From positions 1 to 60,638 of the forward strand of contig NZ_VJZE01000010.1 in NCBI RefSeq assembly GCF_009377205.1: a DNA stretch of 60,638 nucleotides, given 5' to 3'. The position numbers were made by a program, and so were the translations under genes. This document shows, piece by piece, positions 34,884 to 42,901 of the stretch. The notes beneath the pieces are model-generated. The model was not told the origin of the DNA and ran no database searches. It saw only the letters and a list, made by a program, of their open reading frames with translations. Position 1 is the stretch's first letter. Each line of letters opens with the position of its first letter. Source of the DNA: Streptomyces phyllanthi (GTDB lineage Bacteria; Actinomycetota; Actinomycetes; Streptomycetales; Streptomycetaceae).

Positions 34884-35756
34884 ATGGCGCGAGGAGATCT
34901 CACGGACGAACAGTGGACTGTGCTGGAGCCGTTGTTGCCGAAGGGGACGAAGGTGGGACGACCGCCCGTCTGGCCCCGGCGGCAGCTGATCGACGGCATA
35001 CGGTTCCGGGTTCGGACGGGCGTTCCCTGACGGGACGTACCCGTCGAGTACGGGCCGTGGGGCCGGATCTACGACCTGTTCCGCCGATGGCAGCGGGCCG
35101 GCACCTGGCACCGGGTCCTCACCCGGCTCCAGTGCCTGGCCGACACGAAGGGTGCGATCACAGGGGACCTGAGCGTCGATTCAACAGTGTGTCGCGCCCA
35201 TCAGCATGCGGCCGGGGCCCGGAAGCGGGGGTGACCTGCAGAAGGAACCGCCGGGCGTCTTCACCGAGCCTCGTGATCACGGACTGGGACGCTCGCGCGG
35301 CGGGTTCACCACCAAGCTGCACCTGGCCGTCGAGCAGGGCCAGAAGCCCATGTCGCTCGTGGTGACGGCTGGGCAGCGCGGAGACTCGCCGCAGTTCGAA
35401 CCCGTGCTGGAGAAGGTCCGCGTGCCTCGCATCGGGTCGGGCCGACCGCGCGTCCGTCCCGATCGAGTGCGCGCCGACAAGGCGTACGCCTCCCGCAGGA
35501 ACCGCGCCTACCTGCGGCGCCGCGGGATCCGCTGCACCATCCCGGACAAGGCCGATCAGGCCCGCAATCGCAGGAAACGCGGCTCGCGCGGCGGCCGGCC
35601 GCCGAAGTTCGACCCGCAGGACTACAAGGCTCGGCACGCGGTCGAGTGCGGCATCAACCGCCTCAAGAGACATCGGGCGGCGGCCACGAGGTACGACAAG
35701 CTCGCAGTCCGCTCGAAGCCACCGTCCTCATCGCGGCCATCGACGAATGGCTGTGA
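34884..35756 (+). pseudogene. IS5-family transposase, nonsense and frameshifts
   Basis: ATG 34884 opens ARGDLTDEQWTVLEPLLPKG and TKVGRPPVWPRRQLIDGIRF; at 35028-35030 TGA replaces the Trp codon of the usual PWRD motif. The frame continues YGPWGRIYDLFRRWQRAGTW and [19 protein letters not shown] (first Asp of the DDE triad), then shifts at about 35230. The later part has [40 protein letters not shown] (second Asp) and [20 protein letters not shown] (Glu), with a last shift before [12 protein letters not shown]. At least three faults make it inactive. Confidence 0.9.
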
Positions 35757-35855
35757 ACGGCCAGCCGTGCTGGGACATGGGCTTGTTCGAAACGAAGCGT
35801 TCTGCTGCCAGCCGATACTGCCCCGCCTCCCCTGGCATTGCGACAGGATCGTCAC

Positions 35856-36551
35856 ATGCAGCCGCTCTTCGTCCTCGTGCACAGTCCGTCCGTGGGCCCC
35901 TCAACCTGGCGCCCGGTGGCCGAACACCTGACGGCGGCGGGATACCAGGTGCGGGTGCCGTCCCTGCTGCGTATCGGCGCCGGCGCCCCGCCCTTCTGGC
36001 CCCGCATTGTGGACGCCGTCCGCGACGACCTGCAGCAGGTCCCGGCCGACAGTCCCGTCAGGTTGGTGGTACACAGCAACGCAGGCTTGTTTCTCCCGGT
36101 GATCCGCTCGGGCCTCGACCATCCGGTGACCAGCTCGATCTTCGTCGATGCCGCACTGCCGGCACGGATCGGACCGACACCTGTCGCCCCACCCGAGGTG
36201 CTGGAGTTTCTCCGCCCGATGGCTGTGAACGGCAGGCTGCCCCGCTGGACCGACTGGTGGGACGAAGCAGACGTCGCACCCATGTTCCCCGATCCGCTGG
36301 TGCGGCAGACCGTCACCGATGAGCAGCCCACCCTGCCGCTGTCCTACTACCAGCAGCACATCCCAGTCCCCGACGGCTGGGACGACCATCCCTGCTCCTA
36401 CTTACTGTTCGGCCCTCCGTATGACGGCCTTGCTGCCAAGGCGCGTGAACGCGGCTGGCGCGTGGCACACCTGCCCGGCGCGCACCTTCATCAGATCATC
36501 GATCCCGCCGGCACAGCCCGGCACCTTGTCGAACTCGCGACGACGGCTTGA
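35856..36551 (+). CDS. Alpha/beta hydrolase carried by the IS5-type element
   Basis: The 231-residue product starts [38 protein letters not shown] and has the fold's core: oxyanion loop [11 protein letters not shown], elbow [11 protein letters not shown] (S-x-S-x-G replaced by H-S-N-A-G, with Ser as nucleophile), and a late [16 protein letters not shown] segment supplying His. It belongs to a small-hydrolase group without a known substrate. ATG 35856 has AGGA upstream. The reading frame is intact while the transposase in front is broken, which may mean selection for the cargo. The stop TGA (36549-36551) is at the inner edge of the right inverted repeat. Confidence 0.8.
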   Translation: MQPLFVLVHSPSVGPSTWRPVAEHLTAAGYQVRVPSLLRIGAGAPPFWPRIVDAVRDDLQQVPADSPVRLVVHSNAGLFLPVIRSGLDHPVTSSIFVDAALPARIGPTPVAPPEVLEFLRPMAVNGRLPRWTDWWDEADVAPMFPDPLVRQTVTDEQPTLPLSYYQQHIPVPDGWDDHPCSYLLFGPPYDGLAAKARERGWRVAHLPGAHLHQIIDPAGTARHLVELATTA

Positions 36552-36573
36552 TCCACTTTCGATACACGGCCTA

Positions 36574-36893
36574 GGCCATGCAAAGGAAAAAGCCCCGACG
36601 TGTCACAGTGCTGATCGGTCTCACCTCCTTGAGTGCGCAGTGGTGCACAGCGACGCCGAAGCTATTACGAAGATCATCACTCGCGCCCGGGGCGAACGTT
36701 GTCTGACGCGGTACTGGCTTGGCCCGTCCGCCACGTCGGCCGCTGCCATCGACCAGCACTCCCCTTCGAGTTCGTCGTCTGCCCGCCGGCCATGTGCGGG
36801 GCGAGCAGCAGTGCTTGTACACGATGGCTCGCGCAACAGTTGTCGCCACGGCAGGCGCACCCGTTGGTGCAAGATGCCGCAACCAGGCGCCGG
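36574..36893. other. Intergenic region without recognisable gene
   Basis: It begins at the insertion site of the IS5-type element. A short plus-strand frame (VHSDAEAITKIITRARGERC, about 36642-36700) looks like the start of a broken protein but is not identified. No RNA gene or clear terminator is seen. Confidence 0.35.
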
Positions 36894-37427
36894 TCAGCGG
36901 TCCAGTGCGGGCAGGTGGGCCAGGCCGGTGTCGAGCATGATGCGGTCGACGGTCGAGGCGAGGGTGCTGTCTGCGCCGATGACGGTCTCGATGCCGCCGG
37001 GCAGCAGATCGCGCGGCCGGTACCAGTCGCGTAGCTGTGTCTCGTTGACGTCGTCGGCGATCGGCTTGGTGGCGTGCCGGGCCAGGGTCTCGTCGAACGG
37101 TACGTCCAAGTAGTAGCTGTGCGTCGGGCCGCGGTGGTCGGCGCGCAGTTGGGCGAGCATGTCGCCGTAGCGGTCGGCGTACAGGATGCCTTCGACGATG
37201 ACGTGGTAGCCGGCGTTGAGTGCGTAGCGGGCCGTCAGGTCGATCAGGCCGATGTTCGCGGCGCCTGGCCGGTCGCGTTCGCGGAGCACGATGCGGCGGA
37301 GGTTGTCCTGGCCGACCAGGGCCAGGCCGCGGCCGAACTTCTCGCGGAGGCCGTCCGCGACGGACGACTTGCCCGACGCGCTGTTGCCGCGCAGCACGAC
37401 CAGCCGGGTTTCTTCGGTGCCCACCAT
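36894..37427 (-). CDS. P-loop kinase-like protein
   Basis: The 177-residue product opens VGTEETRLVVLRGNSASGKS SVADGLREKFGRG, with Walker A GNSASGKS at about residues 13-20. It continues LVGQDNLRRIVLRERD, a lid-like GYHVIVEGILYADRYGDMLA and HSYYLDVPFDETLARHATKP. This resembles small AAA/zeta-toxin-like kinases of Streptomyces that phosphorylate a small molecule; the substrate is unknown. ATG 37427 is a guess, since no strong ribosome site is present and an in-frame start at 37466 exists. It stands alone in its orientation. Confidence 0.75.
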   Translation of the reverse strand: MVGTEETRLVVLRGNSASGKSSVADGLREKFGRGLALVGQDNLRRIVLRERDRPGAANIGLIDLTARYALNAGYHVIVEGILYADRYGDMLAQLRADHRGPTHSYYLDVPFDETLARHATKPIADDVNETQLRDWYRPRDLLPGGIETVIGADSTLASTVDRIMLDTGLAHLPALDR

Positions 37428-38021
37428 CACGGCGATCACGCTACCGACGACCGGTGACAGGGACACCGACGGCGCTTCCGGCGGTCAGTTCCGGCGCCCG
37501 AAGGTCGGTGCAGGCGCGCCGATGTCGATGGGGCTGACCGTCAGTGCGGGCCGCTCGCCGGAGTCGAGGAGCAGCATCTGCTCGCGCGATGCGGCCTGCC
37601 GGCCTCGGCCGGGTGAACGAGATGTCGTTCAGCGGCCAGCAGATTGGCAACCATCGAAGTCCCGATCGAGCAACTGGCCGCCCGTGGCGGGACCGAAGAC
37701 CTCATCCGTATCGAGTGCGGACTGCCCGGCACTCGCCGCGACGCGTTCAACGCCCGCGGCCGCCTCCCGCCGGACGGCCGCCCGAGTCCGTGGTCCCGGC
37801 GGGCGTCCGGCGCCGGGGCGGTGTTACGCGCAGAACACCTGCGCCTTGGCGCCGGGGTCTTCGACGTCGGCGGTGACCCCGCAGCTCGTGTTGCAGCAGT
37901 CCCGGTGCCAGTTCGCCATGGGGGTCTCGCCCTGGAGATCGAGTGCTCCCCGCCCGGAACGAAGCGCCGCCGATCAACTCCTTCGCGTGGCGAAGACAGC
38001 CCTGGGGAGCGCACCGCGTGA
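37428..38021. other. Intergenic region with a cysteine-rich micro-ORF
   Basis: No normal gene is supported. On the minus strand a 31-codon frame (37824-37919) reads MANWHRDCCNTSCGVTADVE followed by DPGAKAQVFCA; the codons before it read ALDLQGETP without a start. Another minus-strand scrap, EQMLLLDSGERPALTVSPID followed by IGAPAPTFGRRN, lies at about 37494-37590. Either may be the end of a lost gene. Confidence 0.3.
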
Positions 38022-38402
38022 TCACCCCGGAGGCGCGCCGGCGAGGGCGATACGGACAGCCGCGAGAAGTTGGTCATCGCCCGCCCCCAGGCGGCGGCCG
38101 GTGGTGACGTATGCGCCGGCGGCCTCGGCGAGCTGTGACTCCGGGGTGGGTGCGGCGCCTGGAGCGACGCGGGTGCCTGCTCCACGTCGGCTGATGACCA
38201 GGCCGGCGGATTCCAGTTCCCGGTAGGCCCGGGCGACGGTTCCGGTCGCCAGCCCGAGGTCCGCAGCGAGCTGCCGCACGGCCGGAAGCCGGTCGTTCTC
38301 GACCAGATGGCCGCCGAGAATGAGGTCGGCCACCTGGATACGCACCTGCTCGTAAGGAGGAACGGGACTGGCGGTGTCCACACGCACGGTCAGCGGCTTC
38401 AC
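38022..38402 (-). CDS. GntR-family regulator, YtrA-like
   Basis: The 126-residue protein has the GntR winged helix at the N-terminus (PPYEQVRIQVADLILGGHLV, ENDRLPAVRQLAADLGLATG, TVARAYRELESAGLVISRRG, AGTRVA) and a short helical tail of about 50 residues, typical of the YtrA subfamily that controls membrane-transport operons. GTG 38402 overlaps the TGA of the membrane-protein gene upstream (GTGA), so the two genes are co-translated. Palindromes CTTGTATCAAG and GACAACTTGTC upstream of the operon are likely operators for autorepression. Confidence 0.88.
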   Translation of the reverse strand: MKPLTVRVDTASPVPPYEQVRIQVADLILGGHLVENDRLPAVRQLAADLGLATGTVARAYRELESAGLVISRRGAGTRVAPGAAPTPESQLAEAAGAYVTTGRRLGAGDDQLLAAVRIALAGAPPG

Positions 38403-39274
38403 GCGGCAGCCCCCCGCGGCCCGGACAGGCGCGTCAGGCGGACGAGGAGATGGATGAGCGCGGCCGCGGAACCGGCAACCAGCAGATACGCGACGACCCT
38501 GAAAGGCATCAGCCCCGGGTCGTTGCACGGGGCAGTGGCCAACATGTCGAAGTGTGCGCCGGCGAGCAGGGCAGAGGCGAGCAGCGATGCCGCCACCAGG
38601 CTTCCCCAGGCCAAGGTCACCGCTTCGGCCGAGGCCGCGCGCAGAGCGTCGTCCACCGTGCCCGAAGCCGCATCGGCAGGGAGCGCGGGTCGGACCACGA
38701 TCTTCCGCACGACAAGCAGGCACACGCCGGCTCCGCCCACGACCGAGACCAGCACGCCCAGAACCAGGGACAGGACCGACCATTGAGAGACGATGAAGAC
38801 GATGCCGTTCGAGCAGGCGAAACGGATAAGCCCGCCCGGGCCGACCATACGGCTGGTCGCGGCGGTGATCACGGCGAGCAGCGCCGCCAGGGCCAGGAGG
38901 AGCACGCCGAGCAGGGGACCGTATCCGCGAGGAAGGTAGTCCCGCATGCGACGAGGCGTCAGCACGGCCGTGCGCACCGTCCCATCGGGGCGTGAAACGA
39001 GGAACTCGCCAACCAGGACGCCGGCAAGGACGCACGCGCCGAAGACCGGGCCCGCCAGCCAGAAGTTCCCCGCGGGGAGGAGGCCGCCGTACGTGAGCAG
39101 GACAGCGGCGATCAGGCCCACTGCCAGGCCACCCCGACGCCATCTCCCCGCACGTCGGCGGTATTGCCCGACCACGCCCGCGAGTTGGCCCTCTCCCCGG
39201 CGCCCGAGGCGCAAGAGCACCAGCAACCCGACGACGAACGGAGCCGCCAGGGTGACGTTGAAAGGCAGGAACAC
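38399..39274 (-). CDS. Membrane protein co-transcribed with the GntR regulator
   Basis: The 291-residue product has about seven spans (FLPFNVTLAAPFVVGLLVLL; GGLAVGLIAAVLLTYGGLLP; FWLAGPVFGACVLAGVLVGE; LLGVLLLALAALLAVITAAT; WSVLSLVLGVLVSVVGGAGV; WGSLVAASLLASALLAGAHF; VVAYLLVAGSAAALIHLLVR). This type often accompanies YtrA-like GntR regulators in Streptomyces; its role is not known. GTG 39274 is preferred because GGAGG is just upstream; a TTG at 39310 would add 12 residues but would overlap the palindromic promoter. It ends in a GTGA overlap with the regulator. Confidence 0.75.
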   Translation of the reverse strand: MFLPFNVTLAAPFVVGLLVLLRLGRRGEGQLAGVVGQYRRRAGRWRRGGLAVGLIAAVLLTYGGLLPAGNFWLAGPVFGACVLAGVLVGEFLVSRPDGTVRTAVLTPRRMRDYLPRGYGPLLGVLLLALAALLAVITAATSRMVGPGGLIRFACSNGIVFIVSQWSVLSLVLGVLVSVVGGAGVCLLVVRKIVVRPALPADAASGTVDDALRAASAEAVTLAWGSLVAASLLASALLAGAHFDMLATAPCNDPGLMPFRVVAYLLVAGSAAALIHLLVRLTRLSGPRGAAA

Positions 39275-39287
39275 GAGACCTCCAGCA

Positions 39288-39338
39288 CTTGTATCAAGAG
39301 CATGGGACAACTTGTCTTGCCGGAGGTCAATGTGTCAA
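39288..39338 (-). promoter_or_regulatory. Promoter with two palindromic operators for the GntR operon
   Basis: A TTGACA -35 box lies at 39333-39338 on the minus strand. Two palindromes, GACAAGTTGTC (39306-39316) and CTTGATACAAG (39288-39298), sit where the -10 box and transcription start should be. Both contain ACAAG/CTTG arms, the pattern expected for a dimeric GntR repressor. The site is inferred from sequence. Confidence 0.5.
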
Positions 39339-39641
39339 ACGTTCAGCACAAGTGCACGGGTGCCTTCGCGCTGCGATTCGGGTACGGGTGCGCCATCTCG
39401 GTGGGTCTGATGGCGTGGATGTGGCCTGTGTGCCGCCACGGGGTGACACCTGGGACGCAGCAAGGGTTACCCCTGCCCCATCTCCCGAGACGCCCGTCGC
39501 ACAGTCCGTGCTTCCGCCGCTTGCGGTGCACTGCTGAGCGCCGGCGGGCCCCAGCGACCTGGACGCCGGAGTGGCCAGGGTGCGGCCGTCGCCTGGATCG
39601 ACGGGACAGACACTGCGCCCAGCCCCGTGTCGACAAGCGGC

Positions 39642-39973
39642 ATGACCAACCCCACCGCGCGGGGACCGTCCACCCGCGGCGTGCACGTCGGCGAACACCG
39701 CGTTCCGCAGGGCGTCTCGGCGGCGTGGAGAGCCTCGTCACCCTGCCGATCACCACCCACCACGGCCCCGATGTGGCCGAGCGCACCGAGCGCGGCATCG
39801 CGGACAGCATGATCCGCCTGGCCGTCGGCCTGGAAGAGGCCGACGGCCTCATCGCCGACCTCGCCCAGGCACTCGACGCCATCTGGCAGCCCGCCCCCTT
39901 TCCGCCCACCGGCCCCGTACGCGGGGCTGCCGGTGGGCGGTCCCTACGACGAAGGCACCCGGAAGAGACATGA
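39642..39973 (+). pseudogene. Internally deleted Cys/Met-metabolism PLP enzyme
   Basis: ATG 39642 opens TNPTARGPSTRGVHVGEH, the usual N-terminus of cystathionine gamma-synthase-like transsulfuration enzymes. Only about 20 residues later, in another frame, the C-terminus appears: GRLGGVESLVTLPITTHHGP, ERTERGIADSMIRLAVGLEE and ADGLIADLAQAL. The whole PLP-lysine domain is missing, so a deletion of about 900 bp joined the ends. The TGA at 39971-39973 overlaps the ATG of the MFS gene, showing that the two were once one operon, perhaps sulfur amino-acid production coupled to export. Confidence 0.75.
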
Positions 39974-41226
39974 CCAGTACCGCACCGGCCGGCACGACCG
40001 GCTCCATACCCGACGCCGCCCGAGCACAGCGCCGCATCCTGCGCGTCCTGGTGGCCTCCCAGGTCCTCAGCGGTGCCGGTCTCGCCGCCGGTGTCACCGT
40101 AGGCGCCCTGCTCGCCCAGGACATGCTCGGCACGACCAGCCTCGCCGGGCTGCCCAGCGCCCTGTTCACCGCCGGCTCCGCGCTGGCCGCCGTAGCCGTC
40201 GGCCGCATCTCCCAGGCCCGCGGCCGCCGCCCAGGACTGGCCGCCGGATACCTCACCGGAGCCATCGGCAGCCTCGGCGTCATCAGCGCCGCCGTCCTGG
40301 ACAACCCCGTCCTGCTGTTCCTCGCCCTGTTCATCTACGGCGCCGGAACCGCCACCAACCTCCAGGCCCGCTACGCCGGAGCCGATCTCGCCGACCCCCG
40401 CCACCGCGCCCGGGCCGTCTCCACCGTCCTGGTCGCCACCACCCTCGGCGGCGTCGCCGGCCCCAACCTCGCCGCCCCCACCGGCACGCTCGCCGAGAAC
40501 CTCGGCATTCCCAGCCTGGCCGGCCCCTTCCTGCTCTCCGGCGCCGCCTATGCCCTCGCCGCACTCGTCCTGGCCGTCAGGCTGCGACCCGACCCGCTGC
40601 TCACGGCCCGCGCCCTCGCCGCCGAGCAGAGCAGCACCGCCGCCGCGGCCGCACCCGCCGCCCCCTCGCACGGGGGCCGCCGAGGCGTGGTCCTGGGCGC
40701 GCTCGTCATGGTCCTCACCCAGCTCGTCATGGTCGCGATCATGACGATGACCCCGGTCCACCTGCACGACCACGGCCACGGCACCGCCGCCTCCGGCCTC
40801 GTCATCGCCGTCCACATCGGCGCCATGTATCTGCCCTCGCCGCTGACGGGCTGGCTCGTCGACCGCCACGGCCCTTTGAGGATTGCTGCCGCCTCCGGCC
40901 TCACCCTGCTCGCCGCCGGCGTCCTCGGCGCCACCGCACCCGGCGACTCCGTCGCACTTCTCGCGCTCGCCCTGGCCCTGCTCGGACTCGGCTGGAACCT
41001 CGGCCTCGTCTCGGGCACAGCGATCATCACCGACGCCGTGCCGCTCGCCACCCGCGCCAGGACCCAGGGCATGGTCGACGTCTCCATCGCCATCGCCGGC
41101 GCCACCGGCGGCCTGAGCTCCGGCCTCGTCGTGGCCGCCGCCGGTTACCCCGTCCTCGCCCTCACCGGCGGCGCCCTCGCCCTCGCCGTCCTGCCGGCCG
41201 TCGCCGCCACCGCCTACCGCCGATGA
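39970..41226 (+). CDS. Major facilitator superfamily transporter
   Basis: The 418-residue protein has about twelve spans, six before and six after a central loop (LTARALAAEQSSTAAAAAPA). The motif-A-like loop VGRISQARGRRPGLAAGYLT follows span 2, and LTGWLVDRHGPLRIAAASGL is its counterpart in the second half. This suggests a proton-coupled exporter of the drug/amino-acid type; the substrate is not known. The ATG overlaps the stop of the deleted transsulfuration gene (ATGA). Since that gene no longer works, translation now depends on the GGAAGAGAC ribosome site just before the ATG. Confidence 0.9.
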   Translation: MTSTAPAGTTGSIPDAARAQRRILRVLVASQVLSGAGLAAGVTVGALLAQDMLGTTSLAGLPSALFTAGSALAAVAVGRISQARGRRPGLAAGYLTGAIGSLGVISAAVLDNPVLLFLALFIYGAGTATNLQARYAGADLADPRHRARAVSTVLVATTLGGVAGPNLAAPTGTLAENLGIPSLAGPFLLSGAAYALAALVLAVRLRPDPLLTARALAAEQSSTAAAAAPAAPSHGGRRGVVLGALVMVLTQLVMVAIMTMTPVHLHDHGHGTAASGLVIAVHIGAMYLPSPLTGWLVDRHGPLRIAAASGLTLLAAGVLGATAPGDSVALLALALALLGLGWNLGLVSGTAIITDAVPLATRARTQGMVDVSIAIAGATGGLSSGLVVAAAGYPVLALTGGALALAVLPAVAATAYRR

Positions 41227-41384
41227 GCCCCATGCATCCGCAGGTCCCGTTATACGAACCCCACCACAGAGCAGCCCCCTCCCCCGGCAAACCGCCGGGC
41301 CGCGTACTTTCCGCAGGAGCCCGGTGCCGACCTACGAGATCTCATGATGCGTTCCGGCGCGGGGCCAGAGAGCCTGAGCACGGT

Positions 41385-42245
41385 TCACGTCGGACGGGAC
41401 TGCGGCGGCGGCGTCATCGCCCAGCGGATGGTCCGGGTCAGGGCCTGTCCCGTGGGGCGTACGGCGAGGTCCTCGACGACCGGCACCCGGGGCAGCCACA
41501 GCATGCCGCGGGCCCAGGGTGGGAGCAGCGCGACGGCGTTAGCGGCCAGACCGCCGTAGAAGGGCCGTACCGCAAGGGGCAGGGGGGGCTGGAACAGCAG
41601 GAAGCGGGCGGCGGACCGGGCCTCGGACGTGGCCCTCAGTTCGTGCCGGTAGGCGGTCAGGCGCTCGGACAGCTCGCGGCGGTCGCGCGGTGGGTCGCTC
41701 ACCCCCAGCGCCTCGGCGACGCGCGCGGTATCGGCGATGTAGGCGTCGTAGCCGGCGGCGTCCAGCGGGCGGGCTCCGAAGCGTTCGTGGGCGCGCAGGA
41801 AGCTGTCCGTCTCGGCGGCGTGCACCCAGCCGAGCAGGTGCGGATCGGCCGCGTGGTAGGGCACGCCCTCGGCCGTCGTCCCGCGGATCCGTTCGTGGAT
41901 GCCGCGGACGTGGTCGACCGCCCGCTGGGCGTCCGCGGCGGTGCCGTAGGTCGTCACGGCCAGGAAGGTGCTGGTGCGCTGCAGCCGACCCCATGGGTCG
42001 CCGCGGTAACCGGAGTGCCCGGCCACCGCCGCCATGGCGAGCGGGTGCAGGGACTGCAACAGCAGTGCGCTCAGCCCACCGATGAACATCGAGGCGTCAC
42101 CGTGGACAGTGCGGATCGGGCGGTCGGGTCCGAACCAGCGCGGGCCGGGGGTGTGGTGGATGCGGGCACGTGTCGCCGGTCCGTCGGGGCCGGCGACGCG
42201 GCGGAACAGGGCCTGCCCCAGCTGTTCACGGACTACGGTCAGCAT
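41385..42245 (-). CDS. MpaB-like oxygenase (DUF2236)
   Basis: The 286-residue product has the family's features: RTVHGDASMFIGGLSALLLQ SLHPLAMAAVAGHSGYRGDP near the start, RTSTFLAVTTYGTAADAQRA and a HERFGARPLDAAGYDAYI stretch. A His pattern (VHGD, SLHP, HAAETDSF) may bind heme or another metal, as in latex-clearing protein and mycophenolic-acid MpaB relatives. The substrate is unknown. ATG 42245 has GAGAGGGGAGG upstream. It converges with the MFS gene, with 158 bp between. Confidence 0.85.
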   Translation of the reverse strand: MLTVVREQLGQALFRRVAGPDGPATRARIHHTPGPRWFGPDRPIRTVHGDASMFIGGLSALLLQSLHPLAMAAVAGHSGYRGDPWGRLQRTSTFLAVTTYGTAADAQRAVDHVRGIHERIRGTTAEGVPYHAADPHLLGWVHAAETDSFLRAHERFGARPLDAAGYDAYIADTARVAEALGVSDPPRDRRELSERLTAYRHELRATSEARSAARFLLFQPPLPLAVRPFYGGLAANAVALLPPWARGMLWLPRVPVVEDLAVRPTGQALTRTIRWAMTPPPQSRPT

Positions 42246-42901
42246 GGTCGGCCTCCCCTCTCCTGCTGCCCAGTGTCCGCCATGCCCGCCCGAACCCGGG
42301 AACCCACGTCCTGTTCCGGTTCCAGCGCCCCCGATCCACCGGCAACGGCACCGGACAGCGCCTCATCCGGCTGGACGAACCCATGCGGCACCTCGAGGAC
42401 CGGCTGCTCAACCGCACGGATACCTCCCGCCGTCCCCAGGCCCTCTACCGGCCCGTAGGCCAATGACCACAAATCCGACCCCTGTTGGCGATTCGCCCTC
42501 TCGCGCAACAGACCTCCCTGACGCCATGATGAACTCGGGCGACACTTCAGGGGGAAGAACGACATGGGCGAGAAACGCAGACCCGGCCAGGTCCCGGGTC
42601 AGGACACTCCTGTGCCTCGCCACGCCGCCGGCCGGGCCGTCCCGCCGTCGCCGCTGCTGCGGCCCTCGACCCAGCTGAAGTAGGGCGCGGCATGTCCGGG
42701 GAGCGGCAGCGCCGGCCGTATACGGCCATGCGGAGCCGGAGTGCACGGCTCCGGCGCTCGCCCCGGGCGGGGGCGGCAGGCGAGGCGGGGGCGCGGTCGT
42801 CGGCCCGGGACGACTCGTCCCGCTGATGCCGCCCCGACAGCGATACGACAAACCCGAAGCGGTGTGCCGACGATCCACCGCGCCGACAAACGGAGACTGG
42901 T
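42246..42901. other. Long intergenic region, possible gene remnant
   Basis: A plus-strand frame (about 42300-42466) reads RPRSTGNGTGQRLIRLDEPM and RHLEDRLLNRTDTSRRPQAL before a stop. It looks like the end of a coding region but is not identified. The rest is Arg/Pro-rich in all frames and unsupported. GGAG at about 42891 is the ribosome site of the next gene. Confidence 0.35.

Larger units (their letters stand above)
34838..36571 (+). mobile_element. IS5-type element carrying an alpha/beta hydrolase gene
   Basis: The ends are inverted repeats (34838-34859 against 36550-36571, outer sequence GGCCGTGTATCGAAAGT, one mismatch in 22) flanked by TA on both sides, a 2-bp target duplication as seen in the IS427-like group of IS5. 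Inside are a broken transposase (34884-35756) and an intact alpha/beta hydrolase gene (35856-36551) whose stop codon overlaps the right repeat. A standard element of this type ends just after its transposase, so about 800 bp of cargo is extra. Confidence 0.85.

Noticed and set aside
40000..42458. Arg/Pro-rich plus-strand frame overlapping the MFS gene and extending to 42458
   Set aside because: It is a frame shadow of the MFS transporter and of the antisense MpaB-like gene.
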